From [Phialemoniopsis] sp. UDSM-2020 (Eukaryota; Ascomycota; Sordariomycetes; Thyridiales; Thyridiaceae), in the NCBI GenBank assembly GCA_018873225.1, contig JAEILZ010000001.1, forward strand, positions 7,502,001 through 7,566,000: DNA of 64,000 bases, in the 5' to 3' direction. Positions 1 to 12,109 of this stretch are shown in pieces. The number at the start of each line of letters is the position of its first letter. Position 1 is the stretch's first letter. The translations under genes were made by a program, and so were the position numbers. The notes under the pieces were generated by a model. The model was not told the origin of the DNA, did no database searches, and saw nothing but the letters and a program-made list of their open reading frames with translations.

Positions 1-2921
1 TCACAATGGATGCTGCTTGCAGATTGAGAGCACTCCCGCCTGCCCGCACAGTGACGAACAGGATATCCCGCCAGTTCTCGCTGGTAGCAAACGCCGTCGA
101 AGCCGTTTTCCGGTCTTCGTCGCTGACTGAGCCATTGATGTGAAACATCTCGAGACCTCTGCTGGTGAATCGAGCGTCTCGCTTCATTGCCTCTTCCATG
201 ATTTGGAGATGTTTGCGATACCGCGAGAAAATCACGATGCGTTCCTCTGGGTAGGCTTCCCAACAGAGCTGGATCGCGTCCAGGCAAGCCACAATCTTCG
301 GCGCCGCGAAATCGGCATCCTTCCACGATCTCATCTCGGCAAGAAACTTTTTCAAGGAAGCCTTTCGTCCAGCTCGCTTCGCACTGTCTTCGTACACAGG
401 CGCATCCGAATCGTCATCATCACCTTCGAGATAGCCTCCCTCTTCATCATCGTTTCCGGGTCGCTCACTTCCAGAATCCGATTCGCTTGACTCCGAGTCT
501 TCACTGTCGCGTCGTGTGTTGCTCTTTCCTGGCTTAGCTTGGCTCGGAGTCCATTCTGGATCGTCTGGGTCGTCTTCTGGATCCACCGCTGACTCGGCTT
601 TAGCCTCGCCTTCATCTTCTGAACCCGCCTCTGACTCGGCTTCAGGGTCGCCTTCGTCTTCTGAAACCGTCGTTGACTCGGCATCAACGTCGCCTTCGTA
701 TTCTCCGTCCGAGAGATCATCCCTTTCGATATCGCTCATCCCATCGCCACTGTGATCTTCTCGGGCGTGCAATTGATAGCCTGTCTGAGCCGGGGGCGTG
801 TCTGAAGCATCGTCCGTTTGCATACTATCGCCCTTGCCTCCCATTGTCGTAGCAGGCGCCTGGCGAGAGCGGTGGCTGCGTTCATTCTTCCGAAATGCGT
901 TATCCACTGCGGTCTCGATCCTCCTCATTTCCCGGTTCGTTTGCCGCATTCGCTCTTTCTGGGCCTCATCACCGAACTGGAATTCTGGCATCTCCCCCAA
1001 AATGTCTTCGTCTTCTATGTTGCTGCCATCAGAGAAGCTCTGGGAGTCCTGTAAGGGAACACCAGGAGGTGCGATCTCTTCGTCGGCGTTGTTCTCGCCA
1101 AGCCATTCAGTGTCCTGCATCGTCTCCTCGAGAATTTGGGCCACCCGAGCATCCAGATCAAGTAAGCGTCGCGACTTTTCGTCCTTGGTCCGGTTTTTCA
1201 GCATGAATTCTTCAAGGCGTGGGCACAAAGACGCGGCTTCGGCGAGGTGAAGTTTTCCAAGTGCCGATGCAGATGTCTTGCTGCTGTGGCCGCCTTTCGC
1301 CTTCCCTCGTTTCCTCTTGGCTCGCCTCTTCGTAAGTTTCTGGATCGCCCAGTATGCCGCCATGTATTCTGATACGTTGTGGTAGGTTTCCTTATCAAGT
1401 TGGTAGAACTTTACACATGGCTTGCCGTCATTGCATGACTTCTTGAACGTCGAAGGCCGTGAGAAGGTGCAGGCGAGCAGGAACCGGCTCAGGTTGATGA
1501 ATTTGCTGTTTGTGGTCAAAACTCTCCGAGTCTCCATGTCGTTTTTACCAGTAAATGTCCTCATGAACTTCGCTCTGTCCTTGAATGGGTGGTCCCCCGG
1601 GAGAAGATTGATAAGTCCATAGACTTCATGCCACTTGTCAGGGATGAATGTTCCAGTGAGAAGGATGGTCGTATGGGCGTGCAAATCTTTGACCGCTTGA
1701 TGTGTCTTGCTCGACACGTTCTGGACGTTATTTGCTTCATCTATTACCACCAGAAAGGGAAGCCCCCGAGCCGCGTAGAAGTCAGAGAACAGAGGGGCCG
1801 GTTTCTTACCCCCCAGGTTCTCGTCGATCGAAGCACCACCTTCGTGGCACAGCCCGAGCATCGCAGCTTCACCGCCTTGTTTGCTCTCTCGGAGAGCCCA
1901 AGCACCTTCGGCGTAAGCCTTGAATCCTGCCTTCTTCTTCCATTCTCTCAGTAACATGTTGTATGTTATGAGAATGAAATCGGGGTTCTCTTGTCTGACT
2001 TGTTGGACTGTTGCTCCCTTGTGCTCGGAGAAGATCATCACTTTAGGCCGACGTCCCTGTATTTTCTTAGTATCATTCTGACGTTATGTCGTATAAATTG
2101 AAACATATTCTTACAGCTTTGAAATGTCGCTCAACTTCCTCTTTCCACTGCGGAATAGAAGACTTGGTCGTCACCACCAGTGTCATGTTGTGACGCCGCG
2201 GATTGGTTCTCATCAGTTCCCTGCATGCCACAAGAGTGGTGAGTGTCTTGCCAAGACCCATCTCGTCACCATTGATACAGCCCTGAAGGGGACTTTGAAC
2301 TGCAGCGAGGATCTTGGCCACTCCGGTCTTCTGATGCGGGAGCAGGTTCGTCGCTAGGTAATCTGGCTGTGGGAATGGCTCGGCCATTTGCACGGCGACC
2401 TGTAGCATTCGAGTTAGCTTGAGCTGTCCCAATATCTTCATCAAGGGCGTAACACCACAAGTTCCATTCAAACTTACGATAAAGTCAAGCCACCGTCCCC
2501 CGAGATACTCATTCACACTGTACACCACACCGTTGACGAGTACAGACTGTTCCCCCACGATGGCTGCCATGTCCGCGTCAAATTCTTCAGCTCGTTGTTG
2601 CATGATCTGGCGATACTCATCCGACATGGCGATGTCAGCCAGGTCAGACCCATCAAGCTCTGCGAGTTCCTCGTCATCGCGAGGGGGGTGTTCTTCATCG
2701 TGAAGGCAATAGTCTGCGAGCGTTGATGAATATGCAAGCCGATTGGCATTGTGTGCTGGCTGGAAAGGCTCGCCCTTTAAGACAGCCTGGTGAACGTCAT
2801 TGAAGTTATTCATCGGCAAGCACGGGCCTGGTCGCAAGCCCTCCTCAACATGGCGCCATGCGGCGTCGCGATCCTTCAGGATCTCGTCAGCCTCACTGTC
2901 GACCCGTATCTCGTCGCTCAT
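1..2921 (-). CDS. SNF2-family (SF2) helicase-like ATPase, C-terminus cut by window start
   Basis: Exons 2115-2921 and 1-2056, with an intron at 2057-2114; the frame stays open to base 1, so the C-terminus is outside the window. Residues about 195-226 carry LLPHQKTG and the Walker A GDEMGLGKT, the SNF2 motifs Q/I. Exon 2 carries the Walker B VVIDEAN, then LLTGTFIPDKW (motif III). The second RecA lobe is near the window edge, with RIVIFSRYRKHL (motif IV) and RAGGSALNLQAAS (motif V). A long Asp/Glu/Ser-rich linker of roughly 200 residues separates the lobes. The family uses ATP-driven DNA translocation in chromatin remodelling or repair; the Rad5/Rad16-like layout is possible, but I see no RING finger here. 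The DEAH box reads DEAN, which is unusual. The ATG at 2921 is the first in frame. Confidence 0.88.
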
Positions 2922-3770
2922 GTCGTCTGACGTGGTATGTTGCGTATGTTGCCTCAGATGAGGGAATCTGCTGAGCTTGAAGTGTATGATGTGTGATAAT
3001 GCTCAGATGGCTTCATACGAAATGCCCGTCGCATCTGAGGTTCGACAGGGATGTGTAGTTTTGCTTGAGGGAGAAAGGGGTAAGGGGTGTGGGGATTCGC
3101 AGGTGATTACTCGATGAAGTGGAATTTTGAAGAATGACGAGACTGCACTTTCTCTGGCTTCCAAGATATAAATCCTGATTCGGCTCACAGAAGGTTGTTC
3201 CTTTTTTCATTTAGGTCGATTGCCTCACTGGACTCTTAAAATCGCCTGCAACAGGCACCAGAATTGCCCAGTTTACCAGCCCGTCACTTTCCATTCATTA
3301 TTTCTGCCCTGCAAAATTCCAGATTCAAGACAGCTCCTCCTGGCAAGCCAAACGACACAGGTATGCATTACATCTTGTTCACTTACCTGCTCCTTTATTC
3401 CAGGCTACATATCAGCACTCACTTCCACCATCGTGTGCATGACTTTAGTGGTCACTCCACTGTCACTTTCCCAGCGCTTGCCGACTCTGATTCGTCTATC
3501 ATTCTGACTTTGCCACACAGAATATCTGAAATGCCTTTCTAAGCCCGGTCAACATTGCTTGAGTATTGGGGAGCCAAGTCCCTCAGAACTCCTCGATTCC
3601 CTCCGCACCAAATTCCAAGTCATTGCGGATCTCGCTCTGCAAGCAGGTCATTACTCCACGAGGCCTACGACTGCAGTCGTTGTCTGTCTTGCATACCAAT
3701 CAGCTATCATCACGTTGTGATTTCCTTCGGCCTCAAACCAAGAGTGGCAGTCGCTTCACAACCCGCAGTC
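2922..3770. other. Intergenic, divergent promoter region
   Basis: This 849-bp stretch lies between two divergently transcribed genes. It is moderately pyrimidine-rich on the plus strand. The open frames in it are short, lack splice logic and show no recognisable composition. No RNA gene or repeat was seen. Confidence 0.5.
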
Positions 3771-5870
3771 ATGACCGATACCGCCATGACCGACGCCAAC
3801 GAGGGCGTCGGCAACGAGGGCTCCGGTATCGAGAGCTTTGGCAACGAGCACTTCGCCAATGCGAACTTCGCCAACGAGGGCGTCGGCAACGAGGGCTCCG
3901 GTATCGAGAGCTTTGGCAACGAGCACTTCGCCAATGCGAACTTCGCCAACGAGAAGAAGAGCAGCAGTGATGTGAGTATGCACGATGGGCCTCGAAGCGA
4001 TGCTAGCGAAGGCGGCGACACAGGTGACCGTTCATCTATGATGGACTACGAAGACGACGAGTCTCCGCTCGAGGAGGTGAGTTTATTGCCGTTTTCTTCC
4101 TATGCACTGCCTATGAGTCGAGACTTCTCATCGCTCCCTTCAATTACACATCAAGGCTCAACATTTGAAGCACTCGAGCAGACCGTACTGAGCTGATCCT
4201 TCTGCTAGTCACGCACTTCCGAGGACCTCACGTCACACTTGAAAGTCTTCGGTGTAGCACCAGATCGGACTGTATGGGACACTCCACTTGACAATTCATT
4301 CGACCATAACAGAGCACACTTCTTGCGTTTCATCATGCAAGGCACGAAGGCGCCGCCGAATGCCCCGGCGGCAAGTGTCACGCCGTCTGACAAGGAGGCC
4401 TGGGAAGATGGAATTCACCCTGAGTACAGCCTCGGCTTATTTGTGGGATTCCGTTTGGTCAATTCTCAGCCTCTTAAGGTTACCGGGGACAAAATCAAGA
4501 AGATGACGTACTTCAACAGCAAGGTTTCGTTGTTGCAGAACTACAAACTTCACGGTGAGGAGGGCTTGCCAAGTGTAACTTCTAACCAGTACCATCGAGT
4601 CGTTGTCGCTATCGACAAAGCGTACTTTGAAGAGCACACCCACAAGCCTTTTTATATCCATTACTACTCGTTGATGGGGCCCCCGGATAAGAATGGCATT
4701 TACACTGGTTACCGGTATGCTGGAGCCGGGGGAAAGACCAGGGTCCACTACCTCTCCTACTTTCATGCCGCCGCAATCTTCGCAACACAGAACGGGCTAC
4801 TGACTCAAGCCTTTGCCAAACGGATCAAGGAAGTCGTCTTTCAGAGTGATATGATTCGTGGCACGGATTCTACTACCTCTGACGTCACTGAGACCGGTGA
4901 TAAGATGGAATCCCTCTTATACGACCTGCAACTCCTGTTGACAACAGGCACAGCAGGTTCAGAGGCCAAGCAGAAGAAACATTTAGCCAGCCAGCTTTGC
5001 AACACAGTCATGTCCGCAAAGGACATCAAAGGCTTCTCAGGAGAGGACCATCAGCTGTACGAACTTCTGCGGACAGCCCGTACTATACACGGGGAAGCAA
5101 GCAGCCGCAGTGAGCTGGATGAGGCGTGGGCTTCTTTCTGCCTTGAATATCCAGTGGCGAGAGGTTGGGTCAGCGATATTAGCCACAAGGAGCGATGCCA
5201 GCTTCTGCTCGCAGTCCAAAAGACTGAGCTCAAGATTAGCCTCGTCAAGCTTCCGGAATACTTGAAGGGGCTTTTCCATCACTACAGTAACTCAGGGGCT
5301 CCGGGTCACCGCTGGGACTTTGACACAATGCAGACGAGGGCACAGGAGAGGACTGATGACTTCACAGTCTCCGCTCTCGACGAAACTCTACAACTGCAAA
5401 AGCCCGGTCCTACGAGATGGGACGCGGTCACGATTATGCAGCAACGTCTTGAGGACCTTGGCAGGACGTACAACAGGGAGCGCCTCGAGAGGATTCAGTC
5501 TCAGGGTGCTACAATACCCATTGGTTCCGAAGAGAATGGCTTCAAGATGCTGGCGTTGAGTGGGGATTACGATTCGACAAAGGCTATCATGAGTAGCTTC
5601 CATCGGCAAGGGATTTACAAGTCTGAGAGATCAATGTACAAACTTGCGGAAGGAGTCCAGGAGGTAGCCTATGACCTTAAACGTCATCAGGAGGACGCAG
5701 GCAACGTCCCAGAAGACGCGGAAGATGGCATCACAAATGGTCATGATGACGCTCATGACACGGACGATGTCATGGATAGACGTGCCGACGACTTCAGCAA
5801 CGACGATCATCTTGAGTCCACGCGTTTCACTCTCAAGGAAGAGGAAGACTCCTCATTCGATGAGATATGA
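3771..5870 (+). CDS. Uncharacterised 655-aa fungal protein with duplicated N-terminal repeat
   Basis: Exons 3771-4076 and 4209-5870; the intron starts GTGAGT and ends CTAG. I do not recognise the family. The N-terminus is acidic and low-complexity: a 25-residue unit containing EGVGNEGSGIESFGNEHFAN occurs twice in tandem. The C-terminal 550 residues look globular, rich in aromatic and charged residues, with segments such as FYIHYYSLMGPP and YLSYFHAAAIFATQNG. An acidic tail ends the protein. No signal peptide or membrane segment is seen. The ATG at 3771 follows an in-frame open stretch back to 3555 but is the first ATG with a good context close to the repeat. A nuclear or regulatory role would only be a guess. 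Confidence 0.75.
3795..3953 (+). repeat. 75-bp perfect tandem duplication inside a coding exon
   Basis: Bases 3795-3869 are repeated exactly at 3870-3944, followed by the first 9 bases of a third unit. The unit is a multiple of three, so the duplication adds 25 residues in frame. The perfect identity suggests a recent event. Confidence 0.9.
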
Positions 5871-6873
5871 GGGGTTGTGATCTTCCGTGTCTCACATCAC
5901 TCGCTTAAGTTCAACTCTCAGCCTTCATGCAGCTCGATGGCTCTTCGCCAACGGAGTTGTGCACTCAAGAGTGTGGGCTTCGCTACATCTTTCCCGCATT
6001 CTCGTCGCAGATCTTCATCCGCTCTGGACATGAGCACCGAGTCTACCAACACAGCCATCATCCTCATCATCATCATCATCATTTCCTTGCACAGAGAGAC
6101 TACGGTACATACACACCATGCATGCACCTAGATAGCGTTGTGATTAGTTGTTGCTTCTCGACATCGAGCAGATACAAGCATGCATCCGGCTCTCATTCTT
6201 TCCCGATTACAAGAGCATGAATGCGGAGGTTTAGATTATCCGTAGACAGTACAAATCTTACCCATGGGAACTACCTCGCTGCAAGCCTTGTGTGCCAAGC
6301 ACCCTATCTGTATCAGGAATCAGGTTCAATTGCTATTGGCCTTTTAATTATGACCCCATTTAGTTCCCGCTTCGTCGTTTCTGATGTGAGGGGTATGCCA
6401 ACAGCCACGAGAAACGAGACCACTATACAGCGTACCGGGACGCAGACCATGAATTGTCGAGCTGTAGATGCTAGGCGCTGCTATCCCTTACACTTTTTGA
6501 GGTTTCGAGTTCCCCTCTTGAACAACACTTACCGGGCTACATAGTGTTGCTCAGAGGAGGTGTTGCTAAGAAGTGTCAGTATTTCAGGAAAGTGGTTTCT
6601 TGCTGAGTTCTGGTGCTGTGTCTTGCCAGACATGAACGTGCTGGAGCACAATAACAACAAGCGTTTCGCCAGCATTTCCAGACTTGATGTAGCATAGATC
6701 ACAATAAAAGAATCCCAGTGACAAAGGCAACGCAAATCCATTGTTTCTACCAGTTGATGCGCTATTCTTCGGGGTTGCGTTCAGGCATTTTAATGCCCGA
6801 ATGGTCTGCGGCCTCATGCGGCCGTAAACGGCCGAGTTTCCTCACTGACACTCCCTCTCTTCCTCCAATGCTT
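5871..6873. other. Intergenic, convergent gene ends
   Basis: About 1 kb between two convergent genes. It contains a short (ATC)n microsatellite at about 6058-6087. No supported gene was found; the ORFs here are short and have no neighbours they splice to. Confidence 0.5.
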
Positions 6874-7735
6874 CTAAAGGTCTGTTGCACAATTGTCGCA
6901 AAGTTTCTCGACAGAGATACAGATGACTCTGCGCGCGGAAGGTAGGTTCGGCTTCTGGTGACAATTTCGGCAAAAGAAGCGTGTCGATACTTTGGTGTAA
7001 GCATTGGAGCTGAATATTGCCTGGAGAAGCGGATCGCTGAAAGCCGGAAATGCTTTCAACAGCTCTACGAAGTCGAAGTCTCCTTTGTGAGATTGGTATA
7101 TCTCTACCCACACTTTGCAAGTGTACTCAACCACCAAATCTTCGACTTTATGGATATCGATATGGTCCTGTACTCGATAGAGCGTAGAAAGGATTTTGTG
7201 CAAGGTTGACATGGACTCGCTCATCGGAACTTTCTTGCCCTCGATATCGCCTGCCCAGGCTCGCAGTGCATCTCGCAGGAAGAACAAGCATTGGTTCGAC
7301 AGGTCGTCGATCACGAAGTAGTCTGCTGTAAAAGCTAGTTCGATGACGCTGGAGAAAGGGAACTCTCTGAGAGATTCGCCGAGGAGCAGCTCGAAATCTA
7401 GCAAATCGAAGCTATGATCAGCTCTTGTAAGGTAATTTCGTTCGATCTGCAAGGGGCTCATACCTTCATCTGTGCAAAACCTGACAACCTGGTCGAAAAT
7501 GTCATGCCTGACGAACGACGATGAAGCACTCCACTCGCCGGTCAATGCCTCCTAAGCACGACTGGTCAGGTTTGCAATCCAACAGAAGAGCTTCATGTGA
7601 TATTACCTTCGTTTTGCCATTTTTATCCTCAAAAGCAGCACGGAAGTATTCACTCATCTCACCAAGCCGCTCTTTGTCGACAACCCATTCTTTATCACCG
7701 AGCTTGAGTTTCACCTTCGCAACAGGCGCAGTCAT
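6874..7735 (-). CDS. BTB/POZ-like domain protein, 268 aa
   Basis: Exons 7607-7735 and 6874-7551; the intron 7552-7606 (GTAATA...CTTAG) joins in frame. The N-terminal third reads like a BTB domain, with KLKLGDKEW, then SEYFRAAFE (the conserved S.yF...f), then FDQVVRFCT. A helical segment with IELAFTADYFVIDDL corresponds to the late BTB helices that pack around the A.yf motif. The C-terminus has CRNC and CDNC pairs about 25 residues apart that could bind zinc; this is my inference. BTB proteins often act as substrate adaptors for Cul3 ubiquitin ligases or as transcription factors. No DNA-binding domain is visible, so an adaptor-like role is the more natural reading. Confidence 0.75.
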
Positions 7736-8520
7736 TGTGCAGCGCCCGGGGTAGTGAATGCAAAGATCGAGAGAGGTCGAGAGAGGTCGAGAGAGGTCGA
7801 GAGAGGTCGAGAGAGGCCGAGAGAGGTCGAGAGAGGCCGAGAGAGGCCGAGAGAGGCCAAGTTAAGTGGTAGGCGAGAGACTAGGTCGAGATTCACAGCT
7901 CGCATTCGTGGCGTAAAGCTGTAATAGAAGCAGGTGAGCTCAGTGAAGTGGTTTTGGAAGAGGTTGCGCTCAGTGGTGATGCTGCAGGCAGGTCACCTGG
8001 TTTGGAATTAAATGTGGGTCCCCCTACACACGACCGACAGCCTCGTTTTGGAGGTATACTTGTGTTCACGGCAATGCCTTCCCTTGCGAGAGTCTCATGT
8101 TGGGCATGGGATTCGGGTGTGAAATAGAGCTTATCTGCCATTCGAGAGCCTCGTCAGGGGGAATATTTCAGAGCAGGAACCAACCATTTGACGAGAGCCT
8201 CATTACGACAATATTGAAGAGTGAGCCTTGTAGAATACTGGAGGAGATGCGTGATGGCTGTAGGCGCGATCGTAGCAGTCTGCCAACTTTATCTGATCCT
8301 CCTCTACCTCCATCCCATTCAAATTCTGCCCCTTTCTCATTTCTTTTCTCTCTCCACCTGACATTCGTACCTCGACCGCTTCTTCTCTTTTCCTTTCTGC
8401 CTTTGTCTACCCTCGTCGTCTTCACCCTTTCTCCCCATCTCACCTCGCGCACTTTCTCACCGTCTTCTCACTACTTCTCATCAGTCAACCATCGCACCAG
8501 GACAAGCAAAGCCGCCCAGC
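7736..8520. other. Intergenic, divergent promoter region
   Basis: A 785-bp region between the BTB-like gene and the first F-box-like gene. Besides the 10-bp minisatellite, it carries a long pyrimidine-rich stretch at about 8290-8490 just before the plus-strand start codon, typical of fungal core promoters. Confidence 0.6.
7771..7860. repeat. 10-bp minisatellite, nine units
   Basis: Nine tandem units of GAGAGG(T/C)CGA, the last one imperfect. The array begins about 36 bp upstream of the BTB-like gene's ATG, so it lies in that gene's promoter or 5' leader. The unit differences are all T/C at position 7. Confidence 0.95.
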
Positions 8521-9848
8521 ATGCCGCCCCCCTTACCCAAACTCGAAGAGCTCCCGGCGGAGCTTCTTGAGAAGATCGCAAAGGGACTAAAGCGAGGCTT
8601 CGGCGACATTGCAGCCCTATCCCTCGTCTCCAAGCACATCCGCTTGTCTGTCATTAAGTTCCTCTTCGAGAAGGTTCTGATCCAAGGTCAAAATCACCAA
8701 GTCCACTCGGCTCTGACAGAGTTTTGCCGCGATGACCGGAGCCAAGTCACCAAAGGGTGGCAGGGCCAAGTCAAGTAAGTTACCCGACCCTGCACACTCA
8801 CACATAAGACAACACTAAATCCTCTCAGGTGCGTCACCATCGCGATACCCTACAATGCAGACCAGCTCGAAGAGTACCCTGCTACGATCTGGGGGAGATC
8901 CTTTGAGGATGCCCTCTTCATGCGTACCGCTGCAGCTCCAAGTGGCATCGTCAACCTAATCGTCAAGGCCATCGGTCTTATGCCCAACCTAGAAAGCTTG
9001 ACGCTGAATACTCGTGGTCTCGTCGATTCTACCTACCGTACAAGAAATAACTCTTTCCCTGAGCGTGGCTTGTTCTACTTGCTGGCTCGAGATACACCCC
9101 TCGTCGATCTCAAGCACTTTCAATTCCTTGCCTCGGGGGGTTTGAGGCCCGAGAATTCGCACCACTTCTTGCAGTCTCACGAAGACAAGATCACCTCTCT
9201 GCAGGGCGATATCGACTACATACCGCTTTCCCCAGTCATCCTGTCCAACGTTACCAGGCTGAGCATTACCGACAGGGTCTTTATCCGACCGCGCAATAGG
9301 GTGTTCTGGAACGCGCGGGGCCCAGTGAGCCCGCACCTATATATTGAGCACTTGTGCTCAATGTTCTCACGACTAGAGACACTGGTTGTGGTCGACAACT
9401 CTTGGATTCAGACGCATGCCCGAGCTGAGGTCTTGTTCGAATCTATTATGGTAAGTGTTGGTCAACTCCTTGAATATTATCCATCAAACACCGAAAGACA
9501 CTAGCCACTTTCGACTTCGTTATACTAATCTCTTGTCCCTAGGAACAAGCCAGACGCGAGATCGTCAGGAGCTGGAATGGCAAACCAGCACTCAAACGGT
9601 TCGCATGCTCCATTCCACGGCCGCCACGTTCCATGGGAAATAATGCATACGAGAATATATGCAAGACATTCGCTACCAAAGTCGCGGAGGGTGTGAACCT
9701 CCAGGGATTTGACAGATTCGCTGCTATTTCCGAGAGCATGTCGATCAGGATGGCAGTGAAGTACGTGGAGGAGAACTACGTGTCCGAGCGGATACAGCTC
9801 TCGCTTAACCCGGGAAACAGAATGTCTTTTCCTCTTAGCATTCTCTAA
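8521..9848 (+). CDS. F-box-like/leucine-rich protein, 393 aa (paralogue 1)
   Basis: Exons 8521-8774, 8829-9450 and 9543-9848. The N-terminus LEELPAELLEKIAKGL...IAALSLVSKHIR matches the loose F-box pattern (LP.Ell..I...L....l..l..vsk.w). The rest contains LRR-like stretches such as MPNLESLTLNT and FSRLETLVVVD. F-box proteins recruit substrates to SCF ubiquitin ligases; that role here is inferred from the N-terminus only. The gene is followed in tandem by a diverged paralogue with introns at equivalent places, supporting a local duplication. Shared landmarks are the MPNL(E/K)SLTL block and the LKRFA block at the start of the last exon. No signal peptide is seen. Confidence 0.75.
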
Positions 9849-10583
9849 GTAATGCTGGGGAAGACAGTATGCGGGAGTCTTACACGTTGCATAGGCATTA
9901 TTATACTTTACTTCGCGGTTCAGTCGGATTCACAAGCGAGGAGATGATCATTGATTTCTTGAGCCCGGTTACAGCTCTCCTGGGGAAGGTTTTCCGGTTT
10001 TCCTTACCCTTCTGATTACTTAGGTAGACAGATAAGCAAATGCTAGGATGTACAACAACAAAATAAGGAGTAATCTCCATCCCCTTCTCGCATCCACCAA
10101 GTAAACCTATGACTTCACACTCTTCGTTTGGCTATGGGAGCATCCTTCAATCGGCCTCGTCTTAAGAACAACAGCCACACACAATTTAATTCAGCGCCCT
10201 TCGACGTTCTTCTTTTAACTTCCTTTTCTTCGGCGCCCTTCTTATCTTTGACATCCTTCCCCTGACTTTCTTATCTTCGACCTTCTTCCCCTGACCGTCT
10301 TCCTCGAACCCCCTTCTCCTGACCTTCTTTCTCGACCTCCTTCTTTGACCTTCTTCTTCGACCCCGAACTTCTCGTCTCCAACCCTTTCACCTCCAAACT
10401 TTCCAACCTCAGATTTCTCTACCTCGAACTTTTCGCCCTTCCATGTCCCAAACGCTTGTCTATCATCCCTCCAAGCGCCACCACAAAATGAACAAGGAGC
10501 ATACTTCCGCCTGATCACGCCACTTCCTTGGCCTTTTCAACAACGCATCCCCTAGCAAGCCCGTTGTGAACGCCTTTTTCAAC
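9849..10583. other. Intergenic between F-box-like paralogues
   Basis: A 735-bp stretch. From about 10190 to 10440 it is strongly C/T-rich with imperfect GACCTTCTT-type repeats. The Lys/Glu-rich open frame on the minus strand at 10186-10518 is a by-product of that composition. Confidence 0.6.
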
Positions 10584-11885
10584 ATGACGGGGCCCAACAC
10601 GAGCCTCGAGGCAAGCGACCCGAGCCTGCCAGCACCCGTGCTGAGTTCCTCCATCAAGAAGACCTTGTTCCAGTCCCTACCACTCGAAATCCGTACTCAG
10701 ATCGGAGAAGAAGTTGATAGAGGCTATGGTACCCTCCTTAACCTGTCCTGCGTCAATAGATTCTTCTATGAGACTTATCGCCCTATACTATGCACTCGTT
10801 TGCTTGCACAGGGCCTTCCAAGCCAGGTTCTTACACTGCTATCCGACTTTGTCTGCGAGGACAAAAGCGAGGCTTTGAGACCTCTACAGAAAAAGATCAC
10901 ATAAGTGAGTTTCAGCACCCAAAGTCAAGCCTTTACTTATACCATATTAGGCACGCCACCATTGTGATTCTCAGGGATATCACGCTCCCACCATCAACTC
11001 TGGTATTCAGTGATATAGCCATCACCCGGTACTCATCCTGGCCAAAAGCCAATCTGGTCAAGGCTATCATCAAAGCCGTGACCTATATGCCCAATCTGAA
11101 GAGCCTCACTCTTAAGACCGACAGCCTCGGCGGCGAGAAGGAGACCAAGCTTTTTCGCAGGCTGGCAAGAGTTCAAACACTCGAGCCCAAGTACGTCCAT
11201 ATCTCTCACTCGGCTTGGGTAGACGAATCCATAGTCAAGCTCTTCTTGGCTAGCTGCGACGCCAAATTGAAGTCGCTCAAACTTAACGTCTGGTCTACCA
11301 AAGTTACTGAGTGGCTCCCGACACAGAACCTCCGAAGTCTGAGTCTCGAACTCGAAGACTTCAACTTGCGTGACGTGGCAGAGCTCCGTCTCAACGAATT
11401 CATCATGCCTCATACCTACGTCTTCACCTTCTGCAATATGTTTCCGGCACTAGAGGATCTGGTGATCATCGACGACACTTGGTTCATGAAGTTTGAGGAC
11501 TGCGACACGCGACCCCTCCCTTTCTTGGTAAGAATATTGCGCATACTAAGCGATGTTCATCATACAAGAAAAATGCTACTTGCATCTTGCTATACAGTCC
11601 TTTACTGACCATTATCGCTATTTATAGCACGATTGCAAGACATCGCTCATCGAGGAATGGAACACACGGCCACAACTGAAGCGGTTCGCCATGATGATGC
11701 CACTGTGGCCCTGGATCAGGCGCCACGAGGAGGTGACCATATTGAGCCATTACCCAGGCTTCGTTCAGCATATAGCCGAGATGGTCGGTGGCCTGACCCA
11801 GTTCACCATCATCTACAACCAGGACTTCAAGAGCTACACTGCACTGAAGAACACCTACAGCGGTCAGATCAGCTTCTACACCTAG
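10584..11885 (+). CDS. F-box-like/leucine-rich protein, paralogue 2, probably disrupted
   Basis: Homologous segments are 10584-10904, 10951-11527 and 11628-11885, placed as in the upstream paralogue. Segment 1 has FQSLPLEIRTQIGEE...LLNLSCVNRFFYE (F-box-like). Segment 2 starts at HATIVIL, with MPNLKSLTLKT and FPALEDLVIIDD. Segment 3 has LKRFAMMMPL. The second intron (GTAAGA...TTATAG) joins in frame. The first does not: reading from ATG 10584, a TAA falls at 10902-10904, directly before the expected donor GTGAGT, and the phase is one base off from exon 2. I see no alternative donor that restores the frame. Either the gene is a pseudogene making a 106-aa fragment, or there is a sequence error or an unseen splice. 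Confidence 0.55.
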
Positions 11886-12109
11886 ACGCCCAACAACCCT
11901 ATTCACTGAGATTCATTCCCATACAGCACCAACATCTAGGGAGGTTCCCTAAGACTTAGCAATAGGGAAAGGGTGGTAAACCATAGTACACGAGGGTTTT
12001 CCATGTGTGTAACATTAATCATGGTCTTCAGAGGGAAGGGAAATCTTGGTGCTGAGCATGGTTAACAGCGCCCAACTAGGGATTTGCAGCATGATCCTAA
12101 TAAAAAGCA

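Noticed and set aside
3710..4021. Minus-strand frames with repeated alternating hydrophobic residues
   Set aside because: They are the complement of the 75-bp coding duplication; the plus-strand gene continues with a proper intron and long exon.
10186..10518. Lys/Glu/Arg-rich 110-codon frame on the minus strand
   Set aside because: Reflects the C/T-rich promoter region of the second F-box-like gene; no other evidence for a gene.
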